DNA of 64,000 nt from assembly GCF_001578885.1 (NCBI RefSeq), contig NZ_KQ969496.1, forward strand, positions 123,068-187,067, read 5' to 3'. The DNA comes from Streptococcus sp. DD12. GTDB taxonomy: Bacteria; Bacillota; Bacilli; Lactobacillales; Streptococcaceae. Position numbers and translations under genes: made by a program. A model generated the notes under the pieces. It ran no database searches. It saw only the letters and a list, made by a program, of their open reading frames with translations, and had not been told where the DNA came from. Shown one piece after another: positions 18,937 to 27,587 of the stretch. Position 1 is the stretch's first letter, and every line of letters starts with the position of its first letter.

Positions 18937-19167
18937 TTAAAGCTCCGTTAATGCAAAAGCGCCAGACTCTTTCTCATAGGCCAAATGTTTCTCTGTCAGG
19001 GCTTCGATAAATTCAATATTGTAATCTGTTTTAGACTCGATGAGTTCGCGGACAGCGATAATGCCTTCACGTTCATTGCTGGCATCAATATCCAGATAGA
19101 GGGCTTTGGTTTGTTCGCGACGCGGGTTACGGTCTTTGCGTTCTTGGTAAAATACTTTGAAAATCAT
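18937..19167 (-). CDS. rpoY: RNA polymerase epsilon subunit
   Basis: 76-residue small RNA polymerase subunit (RpoY/YkzG family), recognised by its start [18 protein letters not shown] and by its fixed position before rnjA. The ATG at 19167 is chosen because AAAGGAACACT precedes it and homologues begin there; an in-frame ATG 18 bases upstream would overlap this ribosome site. The pair links transcription and RNA decay genes in one transcript. Confidence 0.93.
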   Translation of the reverse strand: MIFKVFYQERKDRNPRREQTKALYLDIDASNEREGIIAVRELIESKTDYNIEFIEALTEKHLAYEKESGAFALTEL

Positions 19168-19212
19168 AGTGTTCCTTTCTATCAATGTCGGTCAAAACGC
19201 ACACTAATAGGA

Positions 19213-19291
19213 CCAACCGTAAAGGTTGGGCTTCCCATTATGTTATCTAGTGTAATAAATTTAACCGTGATTATGCAGTGCCTACATTATA
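19213..19291 (-). promoter_or_regulatory. Promoter and leader of rpoY-rnjA
   Basis: Minus-strand extended -10 TGCTATAAT (core at 19286-19291) gives a leader of about 110 bases. The leader contains the hairpin CCAACC-GTAAA-GGTTGG (19213-19229). A structured leader in front of an RNase gene could serve autoregulation; that is inference. Confidence 0.55.
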
Positions 19292-19365
19292 GCATAAATA
19301 GAGGGAAAAATAAAGGCGCAAACCGAGGGAAAGCCTAGCCATATCTTTGGCTTTTGGGTGTCTTG

Positions 19366-19374
19366 TGCTATAAT
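19366..19374 (+). promoter_or_regulatory. Extended -10 promoter of tsaB-rimI-tsaD
   Basis: TGCTATAAT with core 19369-19374, 28 bases before the tsaB ATG and divergent from the rpoY promoter. No clear -35 box. Confidence 0.65.
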
Positions 19375-19402
19375 GAAACTATTAGGAAAAAAGGGGAATG
19401 CA

Positions 19403-20089
19403 ATGCTTAGCTTAGCTCTAGATACGTCCAATCAATCCTTATCTGTCGCCCTCTTAGATGGCGAAAAGCTCTTAGGACAGGTTCTGGTCACCATTAAGAA
19501 AAACCATTCCATCACATTGATGCCAACCATTGATTATTTGGTGCGGACCTGTGACGTCTCAAAATCGGCTATTGAACGGATTATCGTCGCTCAGGGACCG
19601 GGTTCCTATACCGGTTTGCGGATTGCAGTGGTCACAGCTAAGACCTTGGCTATGGCCCTGAACTGTGACTTGGTTGGGGTCTCCAGTCTTTTTGCGTTGA
19701 CAGATAAGACAGTTTCTGGGATACAGATTCCCTTGATAAATGCCCGCCGCCATGCGGTTTATGCAGGGATTTATCAGGAGGACATGCCTGTGCAAGCCGA
19801 TGCTTACCAGGATTTTTCGGAGCTCTTAGCAGTGGCTTCTCAGTATGAGCAGGTAACTTTTGTGGGAGAGGTCGCTGCTTTTGCGGAGGAAATTAAAAAG
19901 TCCCTGCCTCAAGCACAGGTACTTGAAACCCAGCCTGACGCCTATCGGCTAGGGCTTTTGGGGCAAACCTTACCTGCGGTGGCTGTTCATGATTTTGTTC
20001 CCTCCTATCTAAAGGCAGTAGAAGCAGAGGAAAAATGGCAAGAAACGCACCCGACAGACGAGACCAAGGACTGGATTGCACGCATCTGA
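19403..20089 (+). CDS. tsaB: tRNA t6A37 threonylcarbamoyltransferase subunit TsaB
   Basis: 228 residues of the ASKHA fold. It starts MLSLALDTSNQSLSVALLDG and contains GPGSYTGLRIAVVTAKTLA, the family signature. TsaB is the scaffold partner of TsaD in adding threonylcarbamoyl to A37 of ANN-decoding tRNAs. I choose the ATG at 19403 (preceded by AAAGGGGA); the frame is open 45 bases further up, but that stretch holds the -10 box. It overlaps rimI by one base (TGATG) if rimI starts at 20089. Confidence 0.93.
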   Translation: MLSLALDTSNQSLSVALLDGEKLLGQVLVTIKKNHSITLMPTIDYLVRTCDVSKSAIERIIVAQGPGSYTGLRIAVVTAKTLAMALNCDLVGVSSLFALTDKTVSGIQIPLINARRHAVYAGIYQEDMPVQADAYQDFSELLAVASQYEQVTFVGEVAAFAEEIKKSLPQAQVLETQPDAYRLGLLGQTLPAVAVHDFVPSYLKAVEAEEKWQETHPTDETKDWIARI

Positions 20090-20502
20090 TGCGCGATAGG
20101 GATTACCTCGCAGCGGTTAGCGAGATTTTGACAGCTAATTATGGTCAGTCTCCTTGGACGAAAGAGCAGATTGCGCAGGATATGGCCCAGGCAACGACGG
20201 ATTATTATTATGTCTATGACCATGAAAAAGTAGTTGGCTTTATGTCGGTTAACCAACTGGTAGGGGAGTCGGAACTGACCAACCTTGCCATCTTGCCGGC
20301 TTATCAAAAAAAAGGCTATGCCAAGCAACTCTTGTCCCAATTGGAGGATAGCCTAGTGCCTGTATTTTTGGAAGTCCGTCAATCCAATCAACGAGCTATC
20401 ACCCTTTATCAGGCCAACGGCTTTCGGATTATCGGTCGGCGAAAGGCCTATTATCACGCGCCTGTTGAGGATGCGCTTATCATGAAAAAAGAAGGATTAT
20501 GA
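20089..20502 (+). CDS. rimI: Ribosomal-protein-alanine N-acetyltransferase-like protein
   Basis: 137-residue GNAT protein between tsaB and tsaD, the classic place of RimI. Acetyl-CoA motif: [20 protein letters not shown]-terminal unit: [20 protein letters not shown]. RimI acetylates the N-terminus of ribosomal protein S18 in other bacteria; streptococcal substrates are less certain. The start at 20089 overlaps the tsaB stop by 1 base. An in-frame ATG at 20035 would add 18 residues that overlap tsaB and do not resemble the family. Its stop overlaps tsaD by 4 bases (ATGA). Confidence 0.88.
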   Translation: MRDRDYLAAVSEILTANYGQSPWTKEQIAQDMAQATTDYYYVYDHEKVVGFMSVNQLVGESELTNLAILPAYQKKGYAKQLLSQLEDSLVPVFLEVRQSNQRAITLYQANGFRIIGRRKAYYHAPVEDALIMKKEGL

Positions 20503-21512
20503 AAACTAATTATCTTTTAGCCATCGAGTCTTCTTGTGACGAGACGAGTGTGGCTGTCTTAAAAAACCAAACAGAATTATTGTCAAATGTTATTGCTTCC
20601 CAAGTGGCCAGTCACAAACGTTTTGGAGGAGTTGTCCCGGAAGTGGCTAGCCGTCATCATGTCGAAGTGATGACTTATTGTATCCAGGAAGCCTTGGATG
20701 AAGCAGGCCTTAGGGCCGATGACCTTTCGGCTGTGGCGGTGACCTATGGTCCAGGTTTGGTAGGGGCCCTCTTGGTTGGTCTATCCGCAGCCAAGGCTTT
20801 TGCTTGGGCGCATGATTTGCCTTTGATTCCGGTCAATCATATGGCAGGTCATCTGATGGCAGCAAATCAAGTCCAAACATTAGAGTACCCACTTTTGGCG
20901 CTCTTGGTCTCTGGTGGGCACACGGAGTTGGTTTATGTCACAGAACCAGGGGCTTATCAAATTGTTGGAGAAACGCGTGATGATGCGGTGGGAGAAGCCT
21001 ATGATAAAGTTGGTCGGGTGATGGGCTTAAGCTACCCAGCTGGTCGAGAGATTGATCAGTTAGCCCATCAGGGCAAGGACAGCTATCACTTGCCACGGGC
21101 CATGCTCCAAGAATCAAACTTAGAGTTCTCCTTTTCAGGTCTTAAGTCTGCTGTTATCAATCTCCACCATAATGCTCAGCAAAAAGGCGAAGCGCTTGAT
21201 CAAGCAGACCTAGCGGCCTCTTTTCAAGCCGCTGTGTTAGACGTTTTGCTGACGAAAACAAAAAAAGCCCTGGAACTCTATCCTGCCAAGCAATTGGTTG
21301 TTGCCGGGGGAGTGGCTGCGAATCAAGGGCTGCGTGAACGTTTGGCTAGCGAAATCAAGGACATTCCAGTGATTATTCCGCCTTTGCGTCTTTGCGGGGA
21401 CAACGCTGGGATGATTGCGTTAGCAGGAGCTATTGAATATGACAAAAACAACCGAGCTGACTGGGAATTAAATGCGAAACCTAGCCTGGCTTTTCCCACC
21501 AAGGGAATTTAA
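20499..21512 (+). CDS. tsaD: tRNA t6A37 threonylcarbamoyltransferase TsaD
   Basis: 337 residues. The catalytic subunit that transfers the threonylcarbamoyl group to tRNA A37. Seen: [14 protein letters not shown] at the N-terminus, the metal-binding NHMAGH (His about 114 and 118), VSGGHTELV and the C-terminal [11 protein letters not shown] and [10 protein letters not shown]. It overlaps rimI by 4 bases and closes the t6A cluster. Essential in most bacteria. Confidence 0.97.
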   Translation: MKTNYLLAIESSCDETSVAVLKNQTELLSNVIASQVASHKRFGGVVPEVASRHHVEVMTYCIQEALDEAGLRADDLSAVAVTYGPGLVGALLVGLSAAKAFAWAHDLPLIPVNHMAGHLMAANQVQTLEYPLLALLVSGGHTELVYVTEPGAYQIVGETRDDAVGEAYDKVGRVMGLSYPAGREIDQLAHQGKDSYHLPRAMLQESNLEFSFSGLKSAVINLHHNAQQKGEALDQADLAASFQAAVLDVLLTKTKKALELYPAKQLVVAGGVAANQGLRERLASEIKDIPVIIPPLRLCGDNAGMIALAGAIEYDKNNRADWELNAKPSLAFPTKGI

Positions 21513-21536
21513 AAGGGAGAAAAAAAGAGAAGGCTA

Positions 21537-22239
21537 ATGCGAACAGAAGAATTTTGGGATGGTGTCAGGGCTTCTATCCCTACGGCCTTGGGTTATGTCA
21601 GTATTGGGATAGCCTGTGGAGTGGTAGGAGCCAGTTCAGGACTTTCGCCACTAGAGATGGGGCTGATGTCAGCCATTGTTTACGGGGGGAGTGCGCAATT
21701 TGCCATGTGTGCCCTTTTTTTTGGCCCACACGCCATTACTTGGGATTGTGGCCACCGTATTTTTGATTAATTTACGCAATTTTTTGATGAGCCTGCATGC
21801 GACGACTATTTTTCAGGGGCAACCCTTGGGGCAAAATATCTTCATCGGGAGCCTCATCACAGACGAGAGCTATGCGGTTTTGCTCAATGAAAGTTATCAT
21901 GAGCGTAAAGTCAGTCAGCAATGGATGCACGGCAATAACGTGACAGGTTATATTACCTGGATTTTAGCGGTGACGGTGAGTACCTATTTTGGGCAGTATA
22001 TCCCTAACCCTGAGGCTTGGGGGTTGGATTTTGCCTTGGTCGGTATGTTCGTTGGTATCTTTGGTGGCCAACTTGTGGCCTTGCGCCAAGCGCATTCTGT
22101 CAGACACATTAGCCTGATTTTACTTACGGTAGCGCTAGCCTACCTGACTTTCTCTATGCTAGTGTCTGAATCCTTAGCGGTCTTATTGGCAACTTTGATA
22201 GCCTGTGGAGTGGGGGTGACTTTCGATGAAGTTAGATAG
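21537..22239 (+). pseudogene. azlC: Branched-chain amino acid exporter subunit AzlC, frameshifted in a T8 tract
   Basis: Two overlapping frames together make one AzlC protein. The first (21537-21770) gives VRASIPTALGYVSIGIACGV through AQFAMCALF. The second (+1) frame continues with LAHTPLLGIVATVFLINLRNF and the remaining membrane helices to 22239. The switch is needed inside the run of eight T at 21715-21722; seven T would restore a single frame of about 234 residues. AzlC with AzlD exports branched-chain amino acids. The gene may be inactive, subject to slippage, or a homopolymer error. Ribosome site GAGAAGG precedes the ATG. Confidence 0.88.
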
Positions 22240-22552
22240 TGTTGTCCTCTGGGCTATCTTACTGGGTGGGCTCGTGACTTGGGTGCCGAGGATTTTACCT
22301 TTTATCTTGACCCAATATAAGGGACTCCCCCAACTGGTCTTGAAATTTTTACATTATTTGCCCATTTCCATCATTTTTGCCTTGACCTTGTCGAGTCTTT
22401 TAGTGGAAAAAACGGGGCATTTGCCCCAGCTGAAGTGGGCGGATTTTTTGGCCGTTTTTCCAAGCCTTTTTGTGGCCCTTCGGTCTCAAAATATCCTCTG
22501 GTCCGTCTTGACAGGAGTGGTTTGTGTCGCAGTCTTTCGCTTGATTTTATAA
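22226..22552 (+). CDS. azlD: Branched-chain amino acid exporter subunit AzlD
   Basis: 108-residue membrane protein with about four hydrophobic segments, matching the AzlD family (LLGGLVTWVPRILPFIL and HYLPISIIFALTLSSLL). It is the small partner of AzlC in the LIV-E export system. It overlaps the end of azlC by 14 bases, consistent with coupled translation, so the frameshift in azlC would be expected to affect it. A terminator follows. Confidence 0.92.
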   Translation: MKLDSVVLWAILLGGLVTWVPRILPFILTQYKGLPQLVLKFLHYLPISIIFALTLSSLLVEKTGHLPQLKWADFLAVFPSLFVALRSQNILWSVLTGVVCVAVFRLIL

Positions 22553-22561
22553 AGCCATCAC

Positions 22562-22587
22562 AAAAACGACCTGCTGGTCGTTTTTTT
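22562..22587 (+). terminator. Terminator of azlCD
   Basis: Hairpin AACGACC-TGCT-GGTCGTT followed by a run of T. Confidence 0.85.
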
Positions 22588-22612
22588 CGTCTATCTTGAG
22601 AAAATGGTTCTA

Positions 22613-23125
22613 TCATTTGCCTGTTAGGAGTAGGACGCTAGCCCATAAAAGGATAAGCAGGCTAATCAGCGTGAGGGTGTAAGCCGTCCAACGTGGTAGT
22701 GGCTGGCGACCCACTTGCACCTGTTTTGGCAAGTAGTTGCTAATGATGAGGAGGCTAATCCCGACGGTATAGAGACTAGAGGCAAGGATTGGAAAATGAG
22801 TAAAGAGGTTACGCCATAAAATAGCTAGGGATAGACCGCTCCAGACAAGAGGCAGTAGCCAATGAAAAACATGGCGAAAGCTAGCATTGGTGATACGGTC
22901 AGACCCTTGCAGGGTCCAATCCATGAATGCTTGAAGCAAGCAGCCAAACAATAAACCAGTGATGAGAAAGAGAGGCTTACTCAGATAAGCATTGGGGTTA
23001 GTAGAAGTGGCGAAATGGACGGCTAAATGAGCGGGGAGTTTACCGTAAACGAAGAGGGCATAAGCATAGGGTAAAGCAAGGAGCAGGTAGGGTGTTAGCC
23101 TTGTGATGGGTTTAGTCTTTGTCAT
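22613..23125 (-). CDS. SdpI/DUF1648-family membrane protein
   Basis: 170 residues with about five membrane helices. The N-terminal part has the DUF1648 pattern LPAHLAVHFATSTNPNAY, as in SdpI, the B. subtilis immunity protein against the SdpC toxin. The start at 23125 follows a GGAGGT site and overlaps the end of the upstream ArsR-type gene by 14 bases; the longer frame would only extend into that gene. The repressor plus SdpI pair resembles sdpRI, where the membrane protein sequesters the repressor. No toxin gene is visible nearby, so a defence or stress role is inference. Confidence 0.82.
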   Translation of the reverse strand: MTKTKPITRLTPYLLLALPYAYALFVYGKLPAHLAVHFATSTNPNAYLSKPLFLITGLLFGCLLQAFMDWTLQGSDRITNASFRHVFHWLLPLVWSGLSLAILWRNLFTHFPILASSLYTVGISLLIISNYLPKQVQVGRQPLPRWTAYTLTLISLLILLWASVLLLTGK

Positions 23126-23390
23126 GGGTGCTACCTCCAAGAGATGAAAACCAGTTGAGAATTTCTTCAAAAACGGTTAAGTTGAGTTGGTAATAAATAA
23201 AATTTTTGTCTTTTTGGGGACTGATAAGGTCAGCTTTTTTGAGCTGGCTCAGGTGATAGGAAATGGTAGCTGGGGTCAGGTCGAAGGCTTGGGCAAGTTC
23301 ACCCGCCGTTTTAGGCCCATGTTTGAGCATTTCTAAAATCTGTCGACGGACGGGGTCAGCCAAGGCTTTGAGGGTTTCGTTTAGGCCCAT
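23112..23390 (-). CDS. ArsR-family (SdpR-like) transcriptional repressor
   Basis: 92 residues, a winged helix-turn-helix of the ArsR/SmtB type: LADPVRRQILEMLKHGPKTA, then the recognition helix LTPATISYHLSQLKKADLI and the wing NFIYYQLNLTVFEEI. It lacks the Cys/His metal site of metal sensors and fits the SdpR group. It is transcribed with the SdpI-like gene (14-base overlap). A perfect 16-bp palindrome in its upstream region is the likely operator. Confidence 0.88.
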   Translation of the reverse strand: MGLNETLKALADPVRRQILEMLKHGPKTAGELAQAFDLTPATISYHLSQLKKADLISPQKDKNFIYYQLNLTVFEEILNWFSSLGGSTHDKD

Positions 23391-23413
23391 AAGGTGCTCC
23401 TTTCTCTAACTGC

Positions 23414-23429
23414 TTAGAAATATTTCTAA
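23414..23429. promoter_or_regulatory. Palindromic operator upstream of the ArsR/SdpR-like gene
   Basis: TTAGAAATATTTCTAA is a perfect 16-bp palindrome about 24-39 bases before the repressor start codon. ArsR-family repressors bind such dyads, so autoregulation is likely. Confidence 0.65.
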
Positions 23430-23459
23430 ATAGATTTTAACACTTTGCCGATGGAAATC

Positions 23460-23523
23460 AAGCCTATTTCGAAAATTTCCTAAATAAGGATAAACAAAAA
23501 AAGGCCTAAGCCTATTTCGAAAA
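23460..23523. repeat. Pair of 16-bp direct repeats
   Basis: AAGCCTATTTCGAAAA occurs at 23460-23475 and again at 23508-23523, between the flavoprotein gene and the repressor gene. They could be further regulator sites or a small duplication. Confidence 0.6.
23493..23518 (-). terminator. Weak terminator after the YhiN-like gene
   Basis: On the minus strand AGGC-TTAG-GCCT, extended by A-T pairs, is followed by seven T. The stem is short; it overlaps one of the direct repeats. Confidence 0.45.
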
Positions 23524-23533
23524 ACGCAGGTAA

Positions 23534-24781
<1,248 letters not shown>

Positions 24782-24815
24782 TTTAAGAGAATACAGACAG
24801 GATTATGAGGAAGCT

Positions 24816-25316
24816 ATGGCAATTGAAAAAACAGTGAGCGAGATTGCTGAAATTTTGGGGGTTTCGCGTCAAGCCATCAATAACCGAGTCAAGACCTTGG
24901 CTGAGGAAGATGTGGATAAAAATGACAAGGGAGTCACGGTGGTGACCCGTTCTGGCTTGATTAAACTGGAAGAAATCTACAAAAAAACGATTTTTGAAGA
25001 TGAGCCAATCAGTGACGATGTCAAACAACGGGAGTTGTTGGAGATTTTGGTTGATGAGAAAAATACCGAAATTACCCGTCTCTACGACCAACTCAAGGCT
25101 AAAGACAGCCAATTGGCAGCTCTGGATGAGCAGATGAAGACCAAGGACCGTCAGATTGCGGAAAAGGACAAGCAGCTGGACCAGCAACAGCAGTTAACCT
25201 TGGCCGCCATGGAAGACCGTAAGCAGTTGGAGTTAGAGCTAGACCAAGCACGTGAAGAAGTTGAAACAGTGACACAGGCGAAAAAAGGTTTCTTTGCACG
25301 ACTTTTTGGTCGTTAG
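24816..25316 (+). CDS. HTH plus coiled-coil protein (DUF536-like)
   Basis: 166 residues. The N-terminal helix-turn-helix reads EIAEILGVSRQAINNRVKTLA. A middle segment follows, then a long coiled coil from about residue 85 (EKNTEITRLYDQLKAKDSQ onward, repeating LKAKDSQLAAL, MKTKDRQIAEK, DKQLDQQQQ). The tail KKGFFARLFGR is basic and aromatic. The layout resembles DUF536 proteins found on chromosomes and plasmids of lactic acid bacteria, some near replication genes; function unknown. The start at 24816 follows GAGGA and fits the promoter; the longer frame from 24705 would cover the promoter. Confidence 0.8.
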   Translation: MAIEKTVSEIAEILGVSRQAINNRVKTLAEEDVDKNDKGVTVVTRSGLIKLEEIYKKTIFEDEPISDDVKQRELLEILVDEKNTEITRLYDQLKAKDSQLAALDEQMKTKDRQIAEKDKQLDQQQQLTLAAMEDRKQLELELDQAREEVETVTQAKKGFFARLFGR

Positions 25317-25386
25317 TCAGGTCATTGGACACAACAAGGATACAAGGCCAGACAGTAGTCTCGGCCTATTTTACATGAGAGGCACT

Positions 25387-25980
25387 ATGGAAAATTTAGA
25401 CAATTACATCGCATTTGACCTAGAATTTAATACCGTAGACGATCGGGCCCATCTCATTCAGGTGTCGGCAGTTCGCTATGTTGACCATGTCGAAGTGGCC
25501 AGCTTTGATACCTATGTGCATACCGATGTCCCCCTCAAGAGCTTTATCAATGGCTTGACAGGCATCACAGCGGATAAAATCGCCCAAGCCCCTCAGCTTG
25601 AACAGGTGATGAAGGACTTTCAGGATTTTGTTGGAGATAGCCCTCTCATCGGCTACAATGCAGCCAAATCTGATTTACCCATTTTATTGGAAAATGGTCT
25701 GGACTTGGAGGCGCAGTATCGGGTTGATGTCTTTGATGAAGCCTACGAGAGACGCAGCCGGGATTTGCCTGGGATTGCCAATTTGCAGCTACACACCGTG
25801 GCTACTTTTTTGGGGATTACAGGAAAGAGTCACAATAGTCTCGAGGATGCTCGCATGACCGCCTTGGTCTATGAAAAATTTTTAGAGTTTGATGAGACCA
25901 ATCAATTAGTCAACCAACAAAGCGAGGACACCAGCAATAACCCATTTGCGGCCTTGGGCCTAGGGGATTTGTTCGATTAG
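25387..25980 (+). CDS. DEDDh-type 3'-5' exonuclease
   Basis: 197 residues with the exonuclease motifs of the DnaQ/PolC epsilon fold: AFDLEFNT (ExoI, Asp and Glu), IGYNAAKSDLPIL (ExoII-like) and HNSLEDARMTALVYE (ExoIII with the His and Asp). It is a stand-alone exonuclease of DNA or RNA; the true substrate is not evident. The ATG at 25387 is preceded by GAGAGG; a longer frame begins inside the upstream gene. An acidic C-terminal tail (NPFAALGLGDLFD) might be a protein-binding tail. A strong terminator follows. Confidence 0.85.
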   Translation: MENLDNYIAFDLEFNTVDDRAHLIQVSAVRYVDHVEVASFDTYVHTDVPLKSFINGLTGITADKIAQAPQLEQVMKDFQDFVGDSPLIGYNAAKSDLPILLENGLDLEAQYRVDVFDEAYERRSRDLPGIANLQLHTVATFLGITGKSHNSLEDARMTALVYEKFLEFDETNQLVNQQSEDTSNNPFAALGLGDLFD

Positions 25981-26001
25981 TAAAGCAATAGGCTTTCACC
26001 C

Positions 26002-26032
26002 AAAGAACCTGAGCTCAGCTCAGGTTCTTTGA
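26002..26032 (+). terminator. Terminator of the exonuclease gene
   Basis: Thirteen-bp perfect hairpin AAAGAACCTGAGC/GCTCAGGTTCTTT with loop TCA. Confidence 0.88.
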
Positions 26033-26043
26033 TTTGAAGACAT

Positions 26044-26160
26044 CCCTTAGGTCAGGGAGAGATGGTAGCGACTCCTGACAGCTTCCTGCCTTAACCTTGA
26101 ACCTAAGGGCTCAAAATGCCAAAAGGCTTGAAGAGACTCAATTTCAAGCCTTTCTTCTCA
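26044..26160 (+). repeat. Structured intergenic element, copy A
   Basis: This 250-base gap between the exonuclease and mleP terminators has no gene but is highly structured. An outer stem CCCTTAGGT/ACCTAAGGG (26044-26052/26101-26109) encloses GTCAGGGAG/CTCCTGAC. A final hairpin AGGCTTGAA/TTCAAGCCT (26124-26151) is followed by T-rich sequence. The block 26067-26160 aligns over its full 94 bases with copy B at 36753-36846. The rest of the gap (26161-26267) shows nothing I can name. Confidence 0.6.
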
Positions 26161-26267
26161 CAGCGGGGAGCCTCGGGTCTTGCTCGCTGTATTGGCATGA
26201 ATGGGAAGTACTTTTTATTGGCAGAGTTCCCAATAATCGACCAAGAGGATAAGCTTGTAAATAGATT

Positions 26268-26294
26268 AAAAGCCTGAGCATAGCTCAGGCTTTT
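26268..26294 (-). terminator. Terminator of mleS-mleP
   Basis: Twelve-bp perfect hairpin AAAAGCCTGAGC/GCTCAGGCTTTT with a three-base loop, just after the mleP stop on the minus strand. Confidence 0.85.
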
Positions 26295-26297
26295 AGT

Positions 26298-27569
26298 TTA
26301 ATGCAAGAATGGAATCAAGAGTCCACCCAAGATGAGGATAATAGCTCCGCTCAGGCGGTTAGCCATTTGAGCAAAAGCAATCATTTCCATACGGTTAGAA
26401 GCGGATAAGACAGCGATATTTCCTGTTCCCCCCATGGAGTTGTTAATCATACCAGAACCGATAGCTGTCTCTACAGGGTAGAGACCCAGCCATTTTCCGA
26501 TGATGGCTGAAGCCAATCCCATGGCCACAACAGAAGTCAAGCTCAGGAGGACAAACTGCCAGCTCATTGCTTTGGCTAGTGTCGACAGGTCAATCAAAGA
26601 GAGACCGATACCTGCCAAGACGGCATGGGTCAGGTTTGTCATGATGACTTGGTTGAACATGACCACACAGTCTTCTAAGGCTTTAGGGACAGCATTGAGG
26701 GCCTTAAGCACAAAGACAATGATAATCATAAAGGCGTAGCTATGGATTTTTGGCACAAAGGTGTTACAAATGACTCCAACCAAGAAGATGGTAAAGGCAA
26801 ACATCATCCCAACACCGATCTTGGTAGCGTCCAATTCCAGTTTTGGTTTTTGCAATTCGTCACGGTTAACAGGGATTAAAACACCGTGTCCATCGTATTT
26901 GCTATCCTTTAAGATTTTTGCAATCATAACCGCACCGATAATCGCTAAGATATTTCCTAGTGTAGTCGCAGGTGCTAATTGAGAAAAGATAGCGGCTTGG
27001 TCTCCGTGGAGGCCAGCTGCATAGATTTTAGACAGGGGTAAAATCCCAGCACCCATTCCCCCAACCATTTGTGGGAAGGAAACAAACATGATCGCATGGC
27101 CAAAGCCTTGCCCTAAAAGGATTCCCATACCGCCAACAGCAAAGGCACCGATGACCATGGACATCAAAGAAACAGGGATGAAGCGGGCAGATGCCTTCAC
27201 CAAGAGGTTGCGGTTCATCCCGAGGATGGCACCACAAATCAAAGCAGCAATGTAGAAGTCCAGAAAACCATCTGTGTTGAGGAAATCTTTGGTTGCTGCA
27301 ATCACATTGGCAGGGACCAAATGAAAGGTTGCTAACAGAGTCGCACCCAAGAGGGTAAAGACAGAACCGCCACCCAGGTAGGAGTTCATGATGGGGAGCT
27401 TTTCACCGATGAAGTAAAAGAGATGTCCCATAACCACCAAAAGCAGGGTCAAACCGAGCATGTTTAGTGGTAAGTGCCCCATAGCAGTCGTAATGATTAA
27501 AACCAGAACAATGAGGGTATAGAGGGGGAGGCTAACCCCTGAAATTTTAATATCGTTGAGCTTTTTCAT
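26298..27569 (-). CDS. mleP: Malate/2-hydroxycarboxylate transporter MleP
   Basis: 423 residues, about eleven membrane helices, 2HCT family (CitS/MleP/CimH). Seen are two glycine-rich reentrant signatures, VGGMGAGILPLSKIYAAG and SMGGTGNIAVLSASNRMEM, the hallmark of this family. Next to malolactic enzyme, the likely function is malate uptake with lactate exchange, which makes a proton-motive force. It starts 18 bases after the mleS stop, so both share the mleS promoter. Malate rather than citrate is inferred from context. Confidence 0.92.
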   Translation of the reverse strand: MKKLNDIKISGVSLPLYTLIVLVLIITTAMGHLPLNMLGLTLLLVVMGHLFYFIGEKLPIMNSYLGGGSVFTLLGATLLATFHLVPANVIAATKDFLNTDGFLDFYIAALICGAILGMNRNLLVKASARFIPVSLMSMVIGAFAVGGMGILLGQGFGHAIMFVSFPQMVGGMGAGILPLSKIYAAGLHGDQAAIFSQLAPATTLGNILAIIGAVMIAKILKDSKYDGHGVLIPVNRDELQKPKLELDATKIGVGMMFAFTIFLVGVICNTFVPKIHSYAFMIIIVFVLKALNAVPKALEDCVVMFNQVIMTNLTHAVLAGIGLSLIDLSTLAKAMSWQFVLLSLTSVVAMGLASAIIGKWLGLYPVETAIGSGMINNSMGGTGNIAVLSASNRMEMIAFAQMANRLSGAIILILGGLLIPFLH

Positions 27570-27587
27570 GACCTTGGCTCGTCCCCC

